Of a stretch of DNA of 41,278 nucleotides, positions 27,159 through 35,224 are shown piece by piece (the stretch's first letter is position 1; every line of letters starts with the position of its first letter). The notes below the pieces were generated by a model, which did no database searches, was not told the DNA's origin, and saw only the letters and a list, made by a program, of their open reading frames with translations. Made by a program: the position numbers and the translations under genes. This stretch comes from Alphaproteobacteria bacterium (GTDB taxonomy: Bacteria; Pseudomonadota; Alphaproteobacteria; JANQMY01): the NCBI GenBank assembly GCA_028279895.1, contig JANQMY010000236.1:1-41278 (forward strand). The letters are read 5' to 3'.

Positions 27159-27719
27159 ATGGCGGAAGAAATTCTGTTCGAACACAAGCTAAAGCGGGGC
27201 ACGGTCACCGTCAGCCGCGAGCGCAAGGGGGATACCGAAGCGCTCAATTTTGCGGCGGTGATCGAAACGGACCACCCGGCCAAAACCGTTTTCGAACAGG
27301 TGGTGCAGGGGTTTATCGACAGCAAGAAGTCATGGATTTGGCCGATCGAGTATGAAGAGGTGCCCGAGCCGCTCGATTTCGACCTGTATGAGGGCTGCAA
27401 TTTCAGCATGATCTACCGGGTGCCGCGCTGGGACGATCCGACAAAGACCATGCCGGGCGTCACCTACACCTATTTGCTGAAGCAGTACAAGCCGGATGAG
27501 TGCTTGTTCCAATATGAAAGCATCGACCATCCGCTGCGCGGGGGCGGCACGTTCCGCGCCCTTCCGACGGGCGAAACGACAAGCCGGTTCGACTGGCGGG
27601 GCAGTTATGTGCCGACTGAAGGGGCCGACAAAGTCATCGTCTCGTTGCGGCGCTATCTGCCGGTTCTGTATGAAGTGTTTGAACGCAACATCGAAGCGGG
27701 CCCCCGCGAACTTGTTTGA
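27159..27719 (+). CDS. SRPBCC-like protein, Rieske-operon copy
   Basis: 186 residues from the ATG behind AAAAGGG, 19 nt after the LLM gene. The helix-grip pattern is visible: a start KRGTVTVSRERKG, a long helix with TVFEQVVQGFIDSKKSW, then strands TYTYLLKQYKPDECLFQYES and TSRFDWRGSYVP, and a C-terminal helix VSLRRYLPVLYEVFERNI. Such folds bind hydrophobic ligands in a deep cavity and include cyclases and START-like carriers. No catalytic residue is assigned. It is strikingly similar to 40277-40843 (both begin M-x-E-E-x-LF-x-HKLKRG and share DFDLYEGC and the end helix). Cargo binding or ring processing for the operon's substrate is inferred. Confidence 0.75.
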   Translation: MAEEILFEHKLKRGTVTVSRERKGDTEALNFAAVIETDHPAKTVFEQVVQGFIDSKKSWIWPIEYEEVPEPLDFDLYEGCNFSMIYRVPRWDDPTKTMPGVTYTYLLKQYKPDECLFQYESIDHPLRGGGTFRALPTGETTSRFDWRGSYVPTEGADKVIVSLRRYLPVLYEVFERNIEAGPRELV

Positions 27720-27737
27720 GTTGGCCGCGCTGGCCCG

Positions 27738-29360
27738 TCAGTCCAGTTTCTCGCGCTGCACCTTGATCCCGGCTTTTTCCTGATCCCAGGTATCCGGCGT
27801 GACACCGTCTGTCCGCAGCGCTTCCTTGCGCACTTTTTCCGTTGGTGTCCTCGGTAAAGTTGTCATGATGCGGATAAAGCGCGGCAGCATGAAATAGGGC
27901 AGTGCGGGTTCGAGAGCCTTGAATAAAACAACCGGGTCCAGCCGGGCCTTCGCTTTGGGTTCCACCACCGCCATCACCTCATCTTCGCCGTATTCTCCTT
28001 CAATACCGATCACCGCGGCGTCTTCCACGTCGGGCAACGCAATGATGGCGGACTCCACTTCTTGAGATGAAATGTTCTCACCCCGCCGGCGGATGGCATC
28101 TTTTTTCCGGTCGACAAAATAGAAATAACCGTCAGGATCCTTGGTCAACAGATCACCAGTATGGAACCAGCCGTTTTGCCACGCCTTTGCGGTGGCTTCC
28201 GGCATGGCGTTGTAGCCGTGGGTGAGCGCCCAGGGGTGATCCGCGCGCACCACCAACTCACCGGCCTCTCCGGAACTCACCTCGCAATCGTGATCGTCCA
28301 CGAGGCGGCAGGTGATGCCGGTTCTGGCGCGGCCGCAACTGCCGCGGCGCTGGGTATCAATGTCGGTGACCAAGGCCAGGGGCACTTCGGTCGATCCATA
28401 GCCGCTAAAGAATTCGAAATTGAAGTCCCGCGCAAATGCGATCGTGTCATCCGTTACGGGGTAAAAATGCGTTCGGCGTAAGGGGTTGTCGGTTTGGTCG
28501 GCGGCGGTTGAATGTTTTGCCAAGAAGACCGTCATGCTGCCGAGCAGTCCGCTGGTGACGGTGGACCCCGTGTCTCTCAGATCTTGCCAGAAGCTTGATG
28601 CGCGGAAGCCATCGGCGATGGCGACCGATCCTTGATGAATGAGGGCGGCATAGACGGACCCTGTGCCGCCCAAATGAAACATAGGCCCGTTCACGAAAAT
28701 ACGGTCTTTGGGCGTGATGTGCCCGAACACGGCCTGGGCCGCCGTATACAGATGAAAATAGGAAGACAGCACGCCTTTGGACGGTCCCGTCGTGCCGGAC
28801 GTGAAGATGATGGACTGCAAGTCCCACGGCATCATGTCGAGCGCCGGCACGGATAAGGGCGGTGCTGCGTCTAGTTGTGCGCTGGCGCAAATGTCTTTAC
28901 CAGCGAGAGAGTCGACCCCGCCTTCTCCGACTTGGACAACGGTCTTTAGCGAAACCGTGTCGATATCCCGCAGTCGGTCAGTGAGTTTCGCATGGGCCAC
29001 CATGACGCTGGCGCCGGAATTGTCCACCACATGTTTCAACAAAGCCCCGCGATAGGCCACGTTGATCGGGACATAGCACGCACCTAACAGATTGGCGGCA
29101 AACCAGGTCAGGATGACTTCCCGGCCGTTGGGTAAAAAAGCGAGCACGCGATCGCCGGCGCCGACACCTAACTGCCGAAGACCCTCAGCCCACCGGTGCG
29201 CCTTGTCATGCATGTGGGCATAGGTCCAAACATCACCGTCTTGGAACATGGCAAAGGGCGCATCGGGACATTGCTGTAAGGCGCGGTCTAGCAACGGTGC
29301 GAGAACGCACCGATCACGATCCGGCATTTGCGGATCAAACCAGGAAGGAATGTTTGCCAT
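27738..29360 (-). CDS. CaiC-like acyl-CoA ligase (AMP-dependent synthetase)
   Basis: 540 residues from the ATG with AGAGGAA upstream (29360). A longer frame runs back into the MFS gene and is not used. A3 motif IFTSGTTGPSKGV at about 185-197. GYGSTE, HTGDLLTKDPDGYFYFVDRKKDAIRRRGENIS and the catalytic lysine near PRTPTEKVRK follow. The N-terminus and the hinge resemble crotonobetaine/carnitine-CoA ligase relatives more than the two other ligases of the window. The substrate is unknown. It is downstream of the MFS transporter (40 nt) in one transcript and convergent with the SRPBCC gene, with an 18-nt gap. Confidence 0.86.
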   Translation of the reverse strand: MANIPSWFDPQMPDRDRCVLAPLLDRALQQCPDAPFAMFQDGDVWTYAHMHDKAHRWAEGLRQLGVGAGDRVLAFLPNGREVILTWFAANLLGACYVPINVAYRGALLKHVVDNSGASVMVAHAKLTDRLRDIDTVSLKTVVQVGEGGVDSLAGKDICASAQLDAAPPLSVPALDMMPWDLQSIIFTSGTTGPSKGVLSSYFHLYTAAQAVFGHITPKDRIFVNGPMFHLGGTGSVYAALIHQGSVAIADGFRASSFWQDLRDTGSTVTSGLLGSMTVFLAKHSTAADQTDNPLRRTHFYPVTDDTIAFARDFNFEFFSGYGSTEVPLALVTDIDTQRRGSCGRARTGITCRLVDDHDCEVSSGEAGELVVRADHPWALTHGYNAMPEATAKAWQNGWFHTGDLLTKDPDGYFYFVDRKKDAIRRRGENISSQEVESAIIALPDVEDAAVIGIEGEYGEDEVMAVVEPKAKARLDPVVLFKALEPALPYFMLPRFIRIMTTLPRTPTEKVRKEALRTDGVTPDTWDQEKAGIKVQREKLD

Positions 29361-29400
29361 CAGGTCGTTTCCTCTTCCCTGCCGGCTCAAAGGCGTCGTT

Positions 29401-30765
29401 CTATTCCCATTCGCGGGCGGCCACCACACATTGACGATAATGACCGAGGCTCGCATAGGCGATGACAACGCCCGTCGGAACCAGTAGCCCGCAGATAATC
29501 GCCAAAGAATAATTGATTGCCGTGTCTTCCGCGAAGACGAAGTCGGTAATCAGTGCCACCGATGTGGGGCCGAGCGAAAAGATCAGCAGGCTGCCCACCA
29601 AGAAGTATAAGGCCGACATTCTGGCCCGCATCCGGTTCGGTGTGATTAATTGAAGCGCCACCACCGGCAAAGCCTGGGTGGACGTCAAGCAGAACATGGC
29701 ACCGGCCAGGGCCACCAGCGACAAGGTGGCGGTAGGCATGAGCGGGGCAAAAATGGCGAGCGGAATGGCGGGGATGCCGCCGAACAAGGCGGCTTTCAGA
29801 ACTGCGTCGTCATGGCCGCGTTTGGACAGTTCGTCGGACAACCAGCCGCCCGCCAAAATGCCGCCAGTGCCGAAGATCAGCACGATGAACCCGAACACCA
29901 CGCCGATTTCGGAAGCCTCCCAGCCATGCACGCGCATGAACAGGGCGGGGGTCCAGACCAAATACGCGATCACGACCATGCCCAGCAGCGAAAAGCCGCT
30001 GAACACAAAGGCGATGGTCCAAGCCCGTTCTCCGATGAATTTGAACAGGTCGCTGAATGTGGCCCCGTCGGTTTGTCCGCCCTCGGTCGATGCTTGCATG
30101 CCGCGGCGCAAAGGCTCGCGCACCGTCCACATGAGTGCGGCGATCAACAGGCCGGGGAAGCCTACATAGAAGAAGGTGAGCTGCCAGGGGGCGACGGAGC
30201 CGATAAGCGGGATTTGGGTGGGTCCCGCTTGTTCGACAATCTGAATCACCACGCCGCCGATAATAAGCGCGAGGCCCGAGCCAAAATAAACGCCTGTAGC
30301 GTACACAGCCATCGCCTTGCCGCGCTGCTCCTTCGGGAAGTAATCCGAGATCAACGATAAGGCGGCCGGAGACAGGGCTGCCTCGCCTACACCGACGCCC
30401 ACTCGGGCGGCAAACAGCCCCCAGAAATTGCGGGCAAGACCGCACATCACCGTCATGATGCTCCACATCACGATGCCGGCGCCGATAATCGTCCGCCGGC
30501 TGTGGTGATCCGATAAATGAGCAATGGGCAAGCCCATCACCGAATAAAATAGGGCGAAAGCGAAACCCGCCAACAGGCTGAACTGAGTGTCGGAAATGTT
30601 CAGGTCTTCGCGAATGGGTTCGACCAGAAGACTGAGAATCTGCCGGTCCACAAACGAACTGGTGTAGGCCAAGACCAACACCCCGACCACGTACCAGGCA
30701 TAGGCGGGTTTGGGCCAAGGTTGAGAATCCGGCGTGGCCGGAGCAGCGGCTTCCTTCATGGTCAT
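29401..30765 (-). CDS. MFS transporter
   Basis: 454 residues with about twelve membrane helices. The first helix carries SSFVDRQILSLLVEPI. The cytoplasmic loop 2-3 motif is GLPIAHLSDHHSRRTIIG (the G-x-x-x-D-x-x-x-R-R signature of the superfamily). A central charged loop (about 210-230) splits the two six-helix halves. It resembles spinster-like and other organic-acid carriers; direction and substrate are unknown. An ATG two codons later is also possible (30759). Neighbours (CoA ligase behind it, TonB receptor in front) suggest import of the acid that the ligase activates. Confidence 0.87.
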   Translation of the reverse strand: MTMKEAAAPATPDSQPWPKPAYAWYVVGVLVLAYTSSFVDRQILSLLVEPIREDLNISDTQFSLLAGFAFALFYSVMGLPIAHLSDHHSRRTIIGAGIVMWSIMTVMCGLARNFWGLFAARVGVGVGEAALSPAALSLISDYFPKEQRGKAMAVYATGVYFGSGLALIIGGVVIQIVEQAGPTQIPLIGSVAPWQLTFFYVGFPGLLIAALMWTVREPLRRGMQASTEGGQTDGATFSDLFKFIGERAWTIAFVFSGFSLLGMVVIAYLVWTPALFMRVHGWEASEIGVVFGFIVLIFGTGGILAGGWLSDELSKRGHDDAVLKAALFGGIPAIPLAIFAPLMPTATLSLVALAGAMFCLTSTQALPVVALQLITPNRMRARMSALYFLVGSLLIFSLGPTSVALITDFVFAEDTAINYSLAIICGLLVPTGVVIAYASLGHYRQCVVAAREWE

Positions 30766-30811
30766 TGCGGTCGTCGCCTTTCGAATTCGCGTTGTGGGAG
30801 CTTTCTCTCAA

Positions 30812-30844
30812 AAATCGACCCCACGGCGTGGTCGCCGTGGGGTC
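30812..30844 (-). terminator. Rho-independent terminator after the TonB receptor
   Basis: On the minus strand a perfect 12-bp stem (GACCCCACGGCG / CGCCGTGGGGTC, 30817-30844) with a 4-nt loop is followed by GATTTTTG. It lies about 44 nt after the receptor stop and upstream of the MFS start at 30765, so the receptor is probably a separate transcript from the MFS/ligase pair. Confidence 0.85.
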
Positions 30845-30887
30845 CAATGGTACGTCGCCTATGTCTGGTCAGGACAAGGCCTTTCGG

Positions 30888-33146
30888 TCAGAAGTTCGCC
30901 CGAAGCTCGACCCCAAAGGTGCGGCCTGGGGCCACGAAGCCGCCGACCACGCCCGCGAAGACCGGCGCGGGACGCAGATTGGTGGCATACACCTTGTCGA
31001 AAGCGTTTTCGACGAAGAAGGTGAGCTCCGTATTCTCGGTCGGCAAAACACCGGCGCGGAAGTTCGTCACGCTGTAAGCCTCTTGAACCAGAAGCGGATC
31101 AAGGTCTGCGTTGAACTGCCGGTCGTCCTGCCAAGAGAACTCGGTCGACACATAACCGAAGACGTCGTTGGCGATCGGGAAGTCCTGCCGCGCAATGATC
31201 GACAGCTGGAATTCCGGTGTGCCATCGATCTTGCGGCCGGACAAGTCTTGACCGCCGACGGGGCAGGCACCTGTTGCATTTTGCAACGCGGTGCAAGGCG
31301 CGCCGGTGAATTCTTCGAACTCACCATCAATCCAGGCACCACCCAGATAGAGGAAGCCGCCTTCCCACGGTTCGGCCGTGAAGTCGATCTCGATACCCAT
31401 CAAGTCGATCTTACCGGCATTCCGCAACGAGAAGGTGTTGGAGGCACCGTCGAAGGACGAGGTTTGGAAGTCCTTGAAGCGGTTGTAGAAGAACACCGCA
31501 TTCGCGATCAAACGTCCGTCGAAGAACGAATTCTTGGTACCAATTTCGATGGCATTTACCGTTTCCGGATCGAGAATCGGATTTGCCGTGTTGGTCGAGG
31601 TGAAGAACGGCCCGCTGTTCGAATTGTTCAGACCGTGCCCCTTGTACCCCCGGCTGTAGGACACGTAGATGCTGTTGTCCGGCGTGGGCAGAAAACGCAG
31701 ACCGAAACGTCCGGTCCAGTCCACATCTTCTTCCGTTTCTCTGCGGAAGGCGATGTTGTTGCCCGGCTGACCTCCGAAGAAAGCACCGCCACGTCCCCCG
31801 ACGATTTCAAGGTCTTCATACAAGAAGCGCACGCCGCCGAAGGCTTCGAATTGTTCCGTAATGTCGTAGGTGGCATTACCGAACACCGCCAAGTTTTTAA
31901 TGTTGACCAAGCTGTGTGCGTCACTTGGATTTCCTGCGAAACCCACGATGAAGCGGTCGCTCAGCCGTTGGAAATAAGAATAAAAGCCAACGACATATTC
32001 GAAGCGCTCGTTGGACGGTGACAGGAGCTGGAATTCCTGCGTGATCAAGCGCAGGTTGATTTCGGCCTGGGTGGCATCGACGAGAAGGACATCCGACTTA
32101 TCGGAGTCGTCTTCGCCGAAGCTGATCCAGTTTCTGTAGCCCGTGATAGACTTGAGAACGTGGCCGCTGTTGAAGGTCCAAGAATTGTCCCACGCCATGT
32201 GCAGGACTTTTTGTTCCTCACCGATCCGGTCGCTGTTGATGGCCTGCCGGTTATCCTCCGCAAGCGGAATGCCTTTGGATGAGAGAGACGCCTGCAGTGC
32301 CGGGTTAAGCCCCAGACCGGTTGCCGACGGGTCGATGCGCACGAAGGTCGGTGCACAGCACCGGTCATTTGTCTGTACATACTGCACCAGCAAGTCGCTG
32401 CGGAAGTTTTCGTTCTCGTAATCGGTCCGGCCGCGAATGCCCCAGTGTTCCAGGCGATTTTGTGTGTCATCCAGAACCACGTCTTCGATGAAGCCGTTGG
32501 CGTCGTCCAGGAAGAACCCAGAGAGCCGTGCACGGAGGTTATCGGTGATCGGTCCGCTCAAGCCCGCTTCGAAGCGGTAGCGACGATAGTCGTTGCCCAC
32601 GGGGTCGAAATCGCCTTGGGTAAAGCGGAAGGTGCCGAACGCTTCGAATTCATCGGTTGGCGCTTTCGACACGATGTTCAGCACGCCTGCCGTTGCGTTC
32701 TTACCGAACAACGTGCCTTGCGGGCCGCGCAACACTTCAATCCGCTCGACGTCGAACAAGTCGGCTAAGCCGGATCCGGTGGGACCCGTCACGATACCAT
32801 CTTGAACCACACTCACGCTGGTCTCTACGCCGCTGGTGAAGGTAGGGCCGCCGATGCCACGAATACGTACCCGTGCCCCTGCGGCGATCAACTGATCGTC
32901 GAACGTTAAGGACGGCACAAAGGAAGCAAGTTGTTCGACTTCGAAAATACCTTGCCGGCTTAGCTGATCGCCCCCGTATGCCGACAGGGAAATCGGCACG
33001 TCGAGAGCCCGTTCTTCCCTTTTCTGTGCACTGACGACAATCTCGTCGATCTGTGCCTGCGCTTCTTCGATGGCGCCGGTTATGAGAAAACCGGACATCA
33101 CCGCCAGGGCGCCTTTTTTGAGTAGGTTGTGTTTTGGTTGCTTCAT
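30888..33146 (-). CDS. TonB-dependent outer-membrane receptor
   Basis: 752 residues from the ATG after GGGAGGG (33146). The signal peptide ends near AQA (about residue 32). The TonB-box region is DEIVVSAQKREE. The plug follows (PISLSAYGGDQL, RVRIRGIGG, VERIEVLRGPQGTLFGKNATAGVLNIVSKAP), then a 22-strand-type barrel and a terminal aromatic (APGRTFGVELRANF). There is no FecA-like N-terminal signalling domain. In alphaproteobacteria such receptors often import sugars, aromatics or other carbon sources rather than iron. The neighbours (MFS, CoA ligases, Rieske operon) point to a carbon substrate. It is divergent from the ligase at 33582. Confidence 0.92.
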   Translation of the reverse strand: MKQPKHNLLKKGALAVMSGFLITGAIEEAQAQIDEIVVSAQKREERALDVPISLSAYGGDQLSRQGIFEVEQLASFVPSLTFDDQLIAAGARVRIRGIGGPTFTSGVETSVSVVQDGIVTGPTGSGLADLFDVERIEVLRGPQGTLFGKNATAGVLNIVSKAPTDEFEAFGTFRFTQGDFDPVGNDYRRYRFEAGLSGPITDNLRARLSGFFLDDANGFIEDVVLDDTQNRLEHWGIRGRTDYENENFRSDLLVQYVQTNDRCCAPTFVRIDPSATGLGLNPALQASLSSKGIPLAEDNRQAINSDRIGEEQKVLHMAWDNSWTFNSGHVLKSITGYRNWISFGEDDSDKSDVLLVDATQAEINLRLITQEFQLLSPSNERFEYVVGFYSYFQRLSDRFIVGFAGNPSDAHSLVNIKNLAVFGNATYDITEQFEAFGGVRFLYEDLEIVGGRGGAFFGGQPGNNIAFRRETEEDVDWTGRFGLRFLPTPDNSIYVSYSRGYKGHGLNNSNSGPFFTSTNTANPILDPETVNAIEIGTKNSFFDGRLIANAVFFYNRFKDFQTSSFDGASNTFSLRNAGKIDLMGIEIDFTAEPWEGGFLYLGGAWIDGEFEEFTGAPCTALQNATGACPVGGQDLSGRKIDGTPEFQLSIIARQDFPIANDVFGYVSTEFSWQDDRQFNADLDPLLVQEAYSVTNFRAGVLPTENTELTFFVENAFDKVYATNLRPAPVFAGVVGGFVAPGRTFGVELRANF

Positions 33147-33581
33147 GCTGCTTACCCTCCCAACGCTGCCGGACCCTGTTCGTCGATCCGAACTTGTGAC
33201 TTGCATGATGTGTTGGGCGCCCGGTTCAACTCAGCCAAATGCAGGCGGCATCGCCGCGCGCGCCGGGTGCCCGCTATCTCCCATGTCGCCACGTTAGTTG
33301 GGATTTGGCTCGCTTACTCAGCACATTGCGCCATAATTTCTGCAAAATGTGACCCGGAAGGTGAACACCATTTTCAGGCCCGTTTTGGCTTGCAATAGTC
33401 CTTTTGCCCGGCCGAATAGGCGTGTAAACAGTTGGAAAATGCGCCATGAGTGTGACGTCGAGGTAATGCAGTTTATCCGTGTGACTCATGAAAGGCGGAT
33501 ACTTTCGGTGCTGTGTGGTGCTTGGCGGGGCAGCCCGTAAGACGTGTAATTAGTTAACGATTAGAAAGGTGCCTAACGATC
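33147..33581. promoter_or_regulatory. 435-nt divergent regulatory region, TonB receptor / ligase
   Basis: No gene is supported here. Two dyads stand out: AGCCAAAT (33233-33240) with ATTTGGCT (33303-33310), and CATGAGT (33445-33451) with ACTCATG (33484-33490), the latter flanked by two copies of GTGTGAC. They could be binding sites for a regulator of both flanking genes, but 7-8 bp dyads also occur by chance. Ribosome sites for both genes are clear at the two ends. Confidence 0.4.
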
Positions 33582-35204
33582 ATGGCGACATGGAATCTTG
33601 GCGACATTCTCGATGTGGTCGGCAGTCATCTGCCTGCGGAGCATCCGACACTCATTCACGGTGATCGCGTCATCGACCGGGCAACGTTCGACGCACGCAC
33701 CAATCGTCTGGCTCGGCAGCTTCTCGTCGGAGGAGCGGTGGCCGGCGATAAGGTCGCGTTCTACATGTACAATCAGCCGGAGTATATGGAGACCCTTGCG
33801 GCGTGTCTGAAGGCCCGGCTGGTGCATGTCAATGTGAATTACCGTTACAAGCCGGAAGAGCTGGTTTACATACTGGACAACTCGGATTCCGTCGCGATCG
33901 TTTATGATAGGGCGTTTCGCGACACGATCTTAGAGATCGCGCCGGCACTGCCTCAGATCACGCAGTGGATTGAGATCGGCGGTGGCAACGAGCTTCCCGA
34001 CGGCACAGTTGATTACGAATCACTTGCGACATCGGGTAAGGCGGACCCCCTCGAAATTGATCGGTCTCCGGATGATCAGATCTTCGTCTATACGGGCGGC
34101 ACCACCGGCATGCCCAAAGGAGTCATTTGGACTCATGATTTGTTGATGCAGGCGCAGTTGCAGTCGCTCAAAGCCGTCAACGGAATTAACCCGCCGGACA
34201 GCATGGAGGCCTATGTGGCTTATGCCAAGGAAATGGCCATGCATGCCCGGCAGTTGCCGGCCGCCCCCTTAATGCATGCCACCGGGATGACGACCGCTTT
34301 GGCGTCGCTCTTGGGTGGCGGTTGTGTCGTGACGCTGCCGGGGCGGACATTCGATCCCGAGCTTCTCTGGCAAACCGTTGAACGGCGCGGCGTGACGGCC
34401 ATGTCGATTGTGGGTGACGTCTTTGCCAAACCTATGTTGCGGGTGCTTGATGAAGCGCCCGGAAAGTATGACCTCACATCGGTGAAAGGCATCGTATCGT
34501 CTGGCGTTATGTGGAGCTTGCAGGTTAAGCAAGGCCTTCTGAAACATTTGCCCAATGCGGTTCTGCTGGATGCCTTGGGGTCCAGCGAGGCGCCGGCCAT
34601 GGGTGTTTCCGTCACTACGGCTCAAGGCCATTTGCAAACCTCCCAGTTCCAAGTGAATGAAGATTGCCGGGTGTTCGACGAGAATGATCACGAGATACCG
34701 CCGGGCAGCGGCCGGGAAGGGTTTTTGGCGCGCTCGGGCATCGTTCCACTTGGTTACTACAAAGATGACCAGAAAACGAAGCAAACGTTCCGGGTTATCG
34801 ACGGGGTGCGTTATGTGGTGCCCGGAGATTTGGCCCGCATTCAAGCGGACGGGCAGCTCACCCTGCTGGGCAGAGACTCCGCTTGCATCAATACCGGGGG
34901 CGAGAAAGTCTTTTCGGAAGAGGTGGAAGAAACCCTCAAAGAATTGCCGGATGTGAGCGATGCGTTGGTGGTGGGCGTGCCCGACGAACGGTGGGGGCAG
35001 GCGGTGGTTGCGGTGATCACGTTGGAAGAGGGGCAGGATCTTTCCGATGAAGAGGTCCGCAATCACGTCCGCCAGCATTTGGCGGACTACAAAGCGCCCA
35101 AACGAGTTGTGTATAGCCAGACCTATTTCCGCTTCCCGAACGGCAAAGCAGACTATGCGTCCGCCCGGCAACTCGCGCTCAGTGAACTAGGGGCCGCAGG
35201 CTAA
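33582..35204 (+). CDS. Acyl-CoA synthetase (AMP-dependent)
   Basis: 540 residues. A3 motif VYTGGTTGMPKGV at about 169-181, LDALGSSEAPAMG in place of the usual YGxTE, VVPGDLARIQADGQLTLLGRDSACINTGGEKVFSEEVE, and a lysine in PNGKADYASAR near the C-terminus. The SSE motif and early VNVNYRYKPEELVYILDNSD match acyl-CoA synthetases often found in steroid or long side-chain degradation clusters, so a bulky acid is possible (inference). AAAGG stands before the ATG. It is convergent with the ferredoxin oxidoreductase across 20 nt. Confidence 0.87.
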   Translation: MATWNLGDILDVVGSHLPAEHPTLIHGDRVIDRATFDARTNRLARQLLVGGAVAGDKVAFYMYNQPEYMETLAACLKARLVHVNVNYRYKPEELVYILDNSDSVAIVYDRAFRDTILEIAPALPQITQWIEIGGGNELPDGTVDYESLATSGKADPLEIDRSPDDQIFVYTGGTTGMPKGVIWTHDLLMQAQLQSLKAVNGINPPDSMEAYVAYAKEMAMHARQLPAAPLMHATGMTTALASLLGGGCVVTLPGRTFDPELLWQTVERRGVTAMSIVGDVFAKPMLRVLDEAPGKYDLTSVKGIVSSGVMWSLQVKQGLLKHLPNAVLLDALGSSEAPAMGVSVTTAQGHLQTSQFQVNEDCRVFDENDHEIPPGSGREGFLARSGIVPLGYYKDDQKTKQTFRVIDGVRYVVPGDLARIQADGQLTLLGRDSACINTGGEKVFSEEVEETLKELPDVSDALVVGVPDERWGQAVVAVITLEEGQDLSDEEVRNHVRQHLADYKAPKRVVYSQTYFRFPNGKADYASARQLALSELGAAG

Positions 35205-35224
35205 CATTTGCACTTGGCTGGTCC

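Noticed and set aside
29361..29468. N-terminal extension of the CaiC-like ligase
   Set aside because: It runs into the MFS coding region and is unlike ligase N-termini; the ATG at 29360 has a ribosome site.
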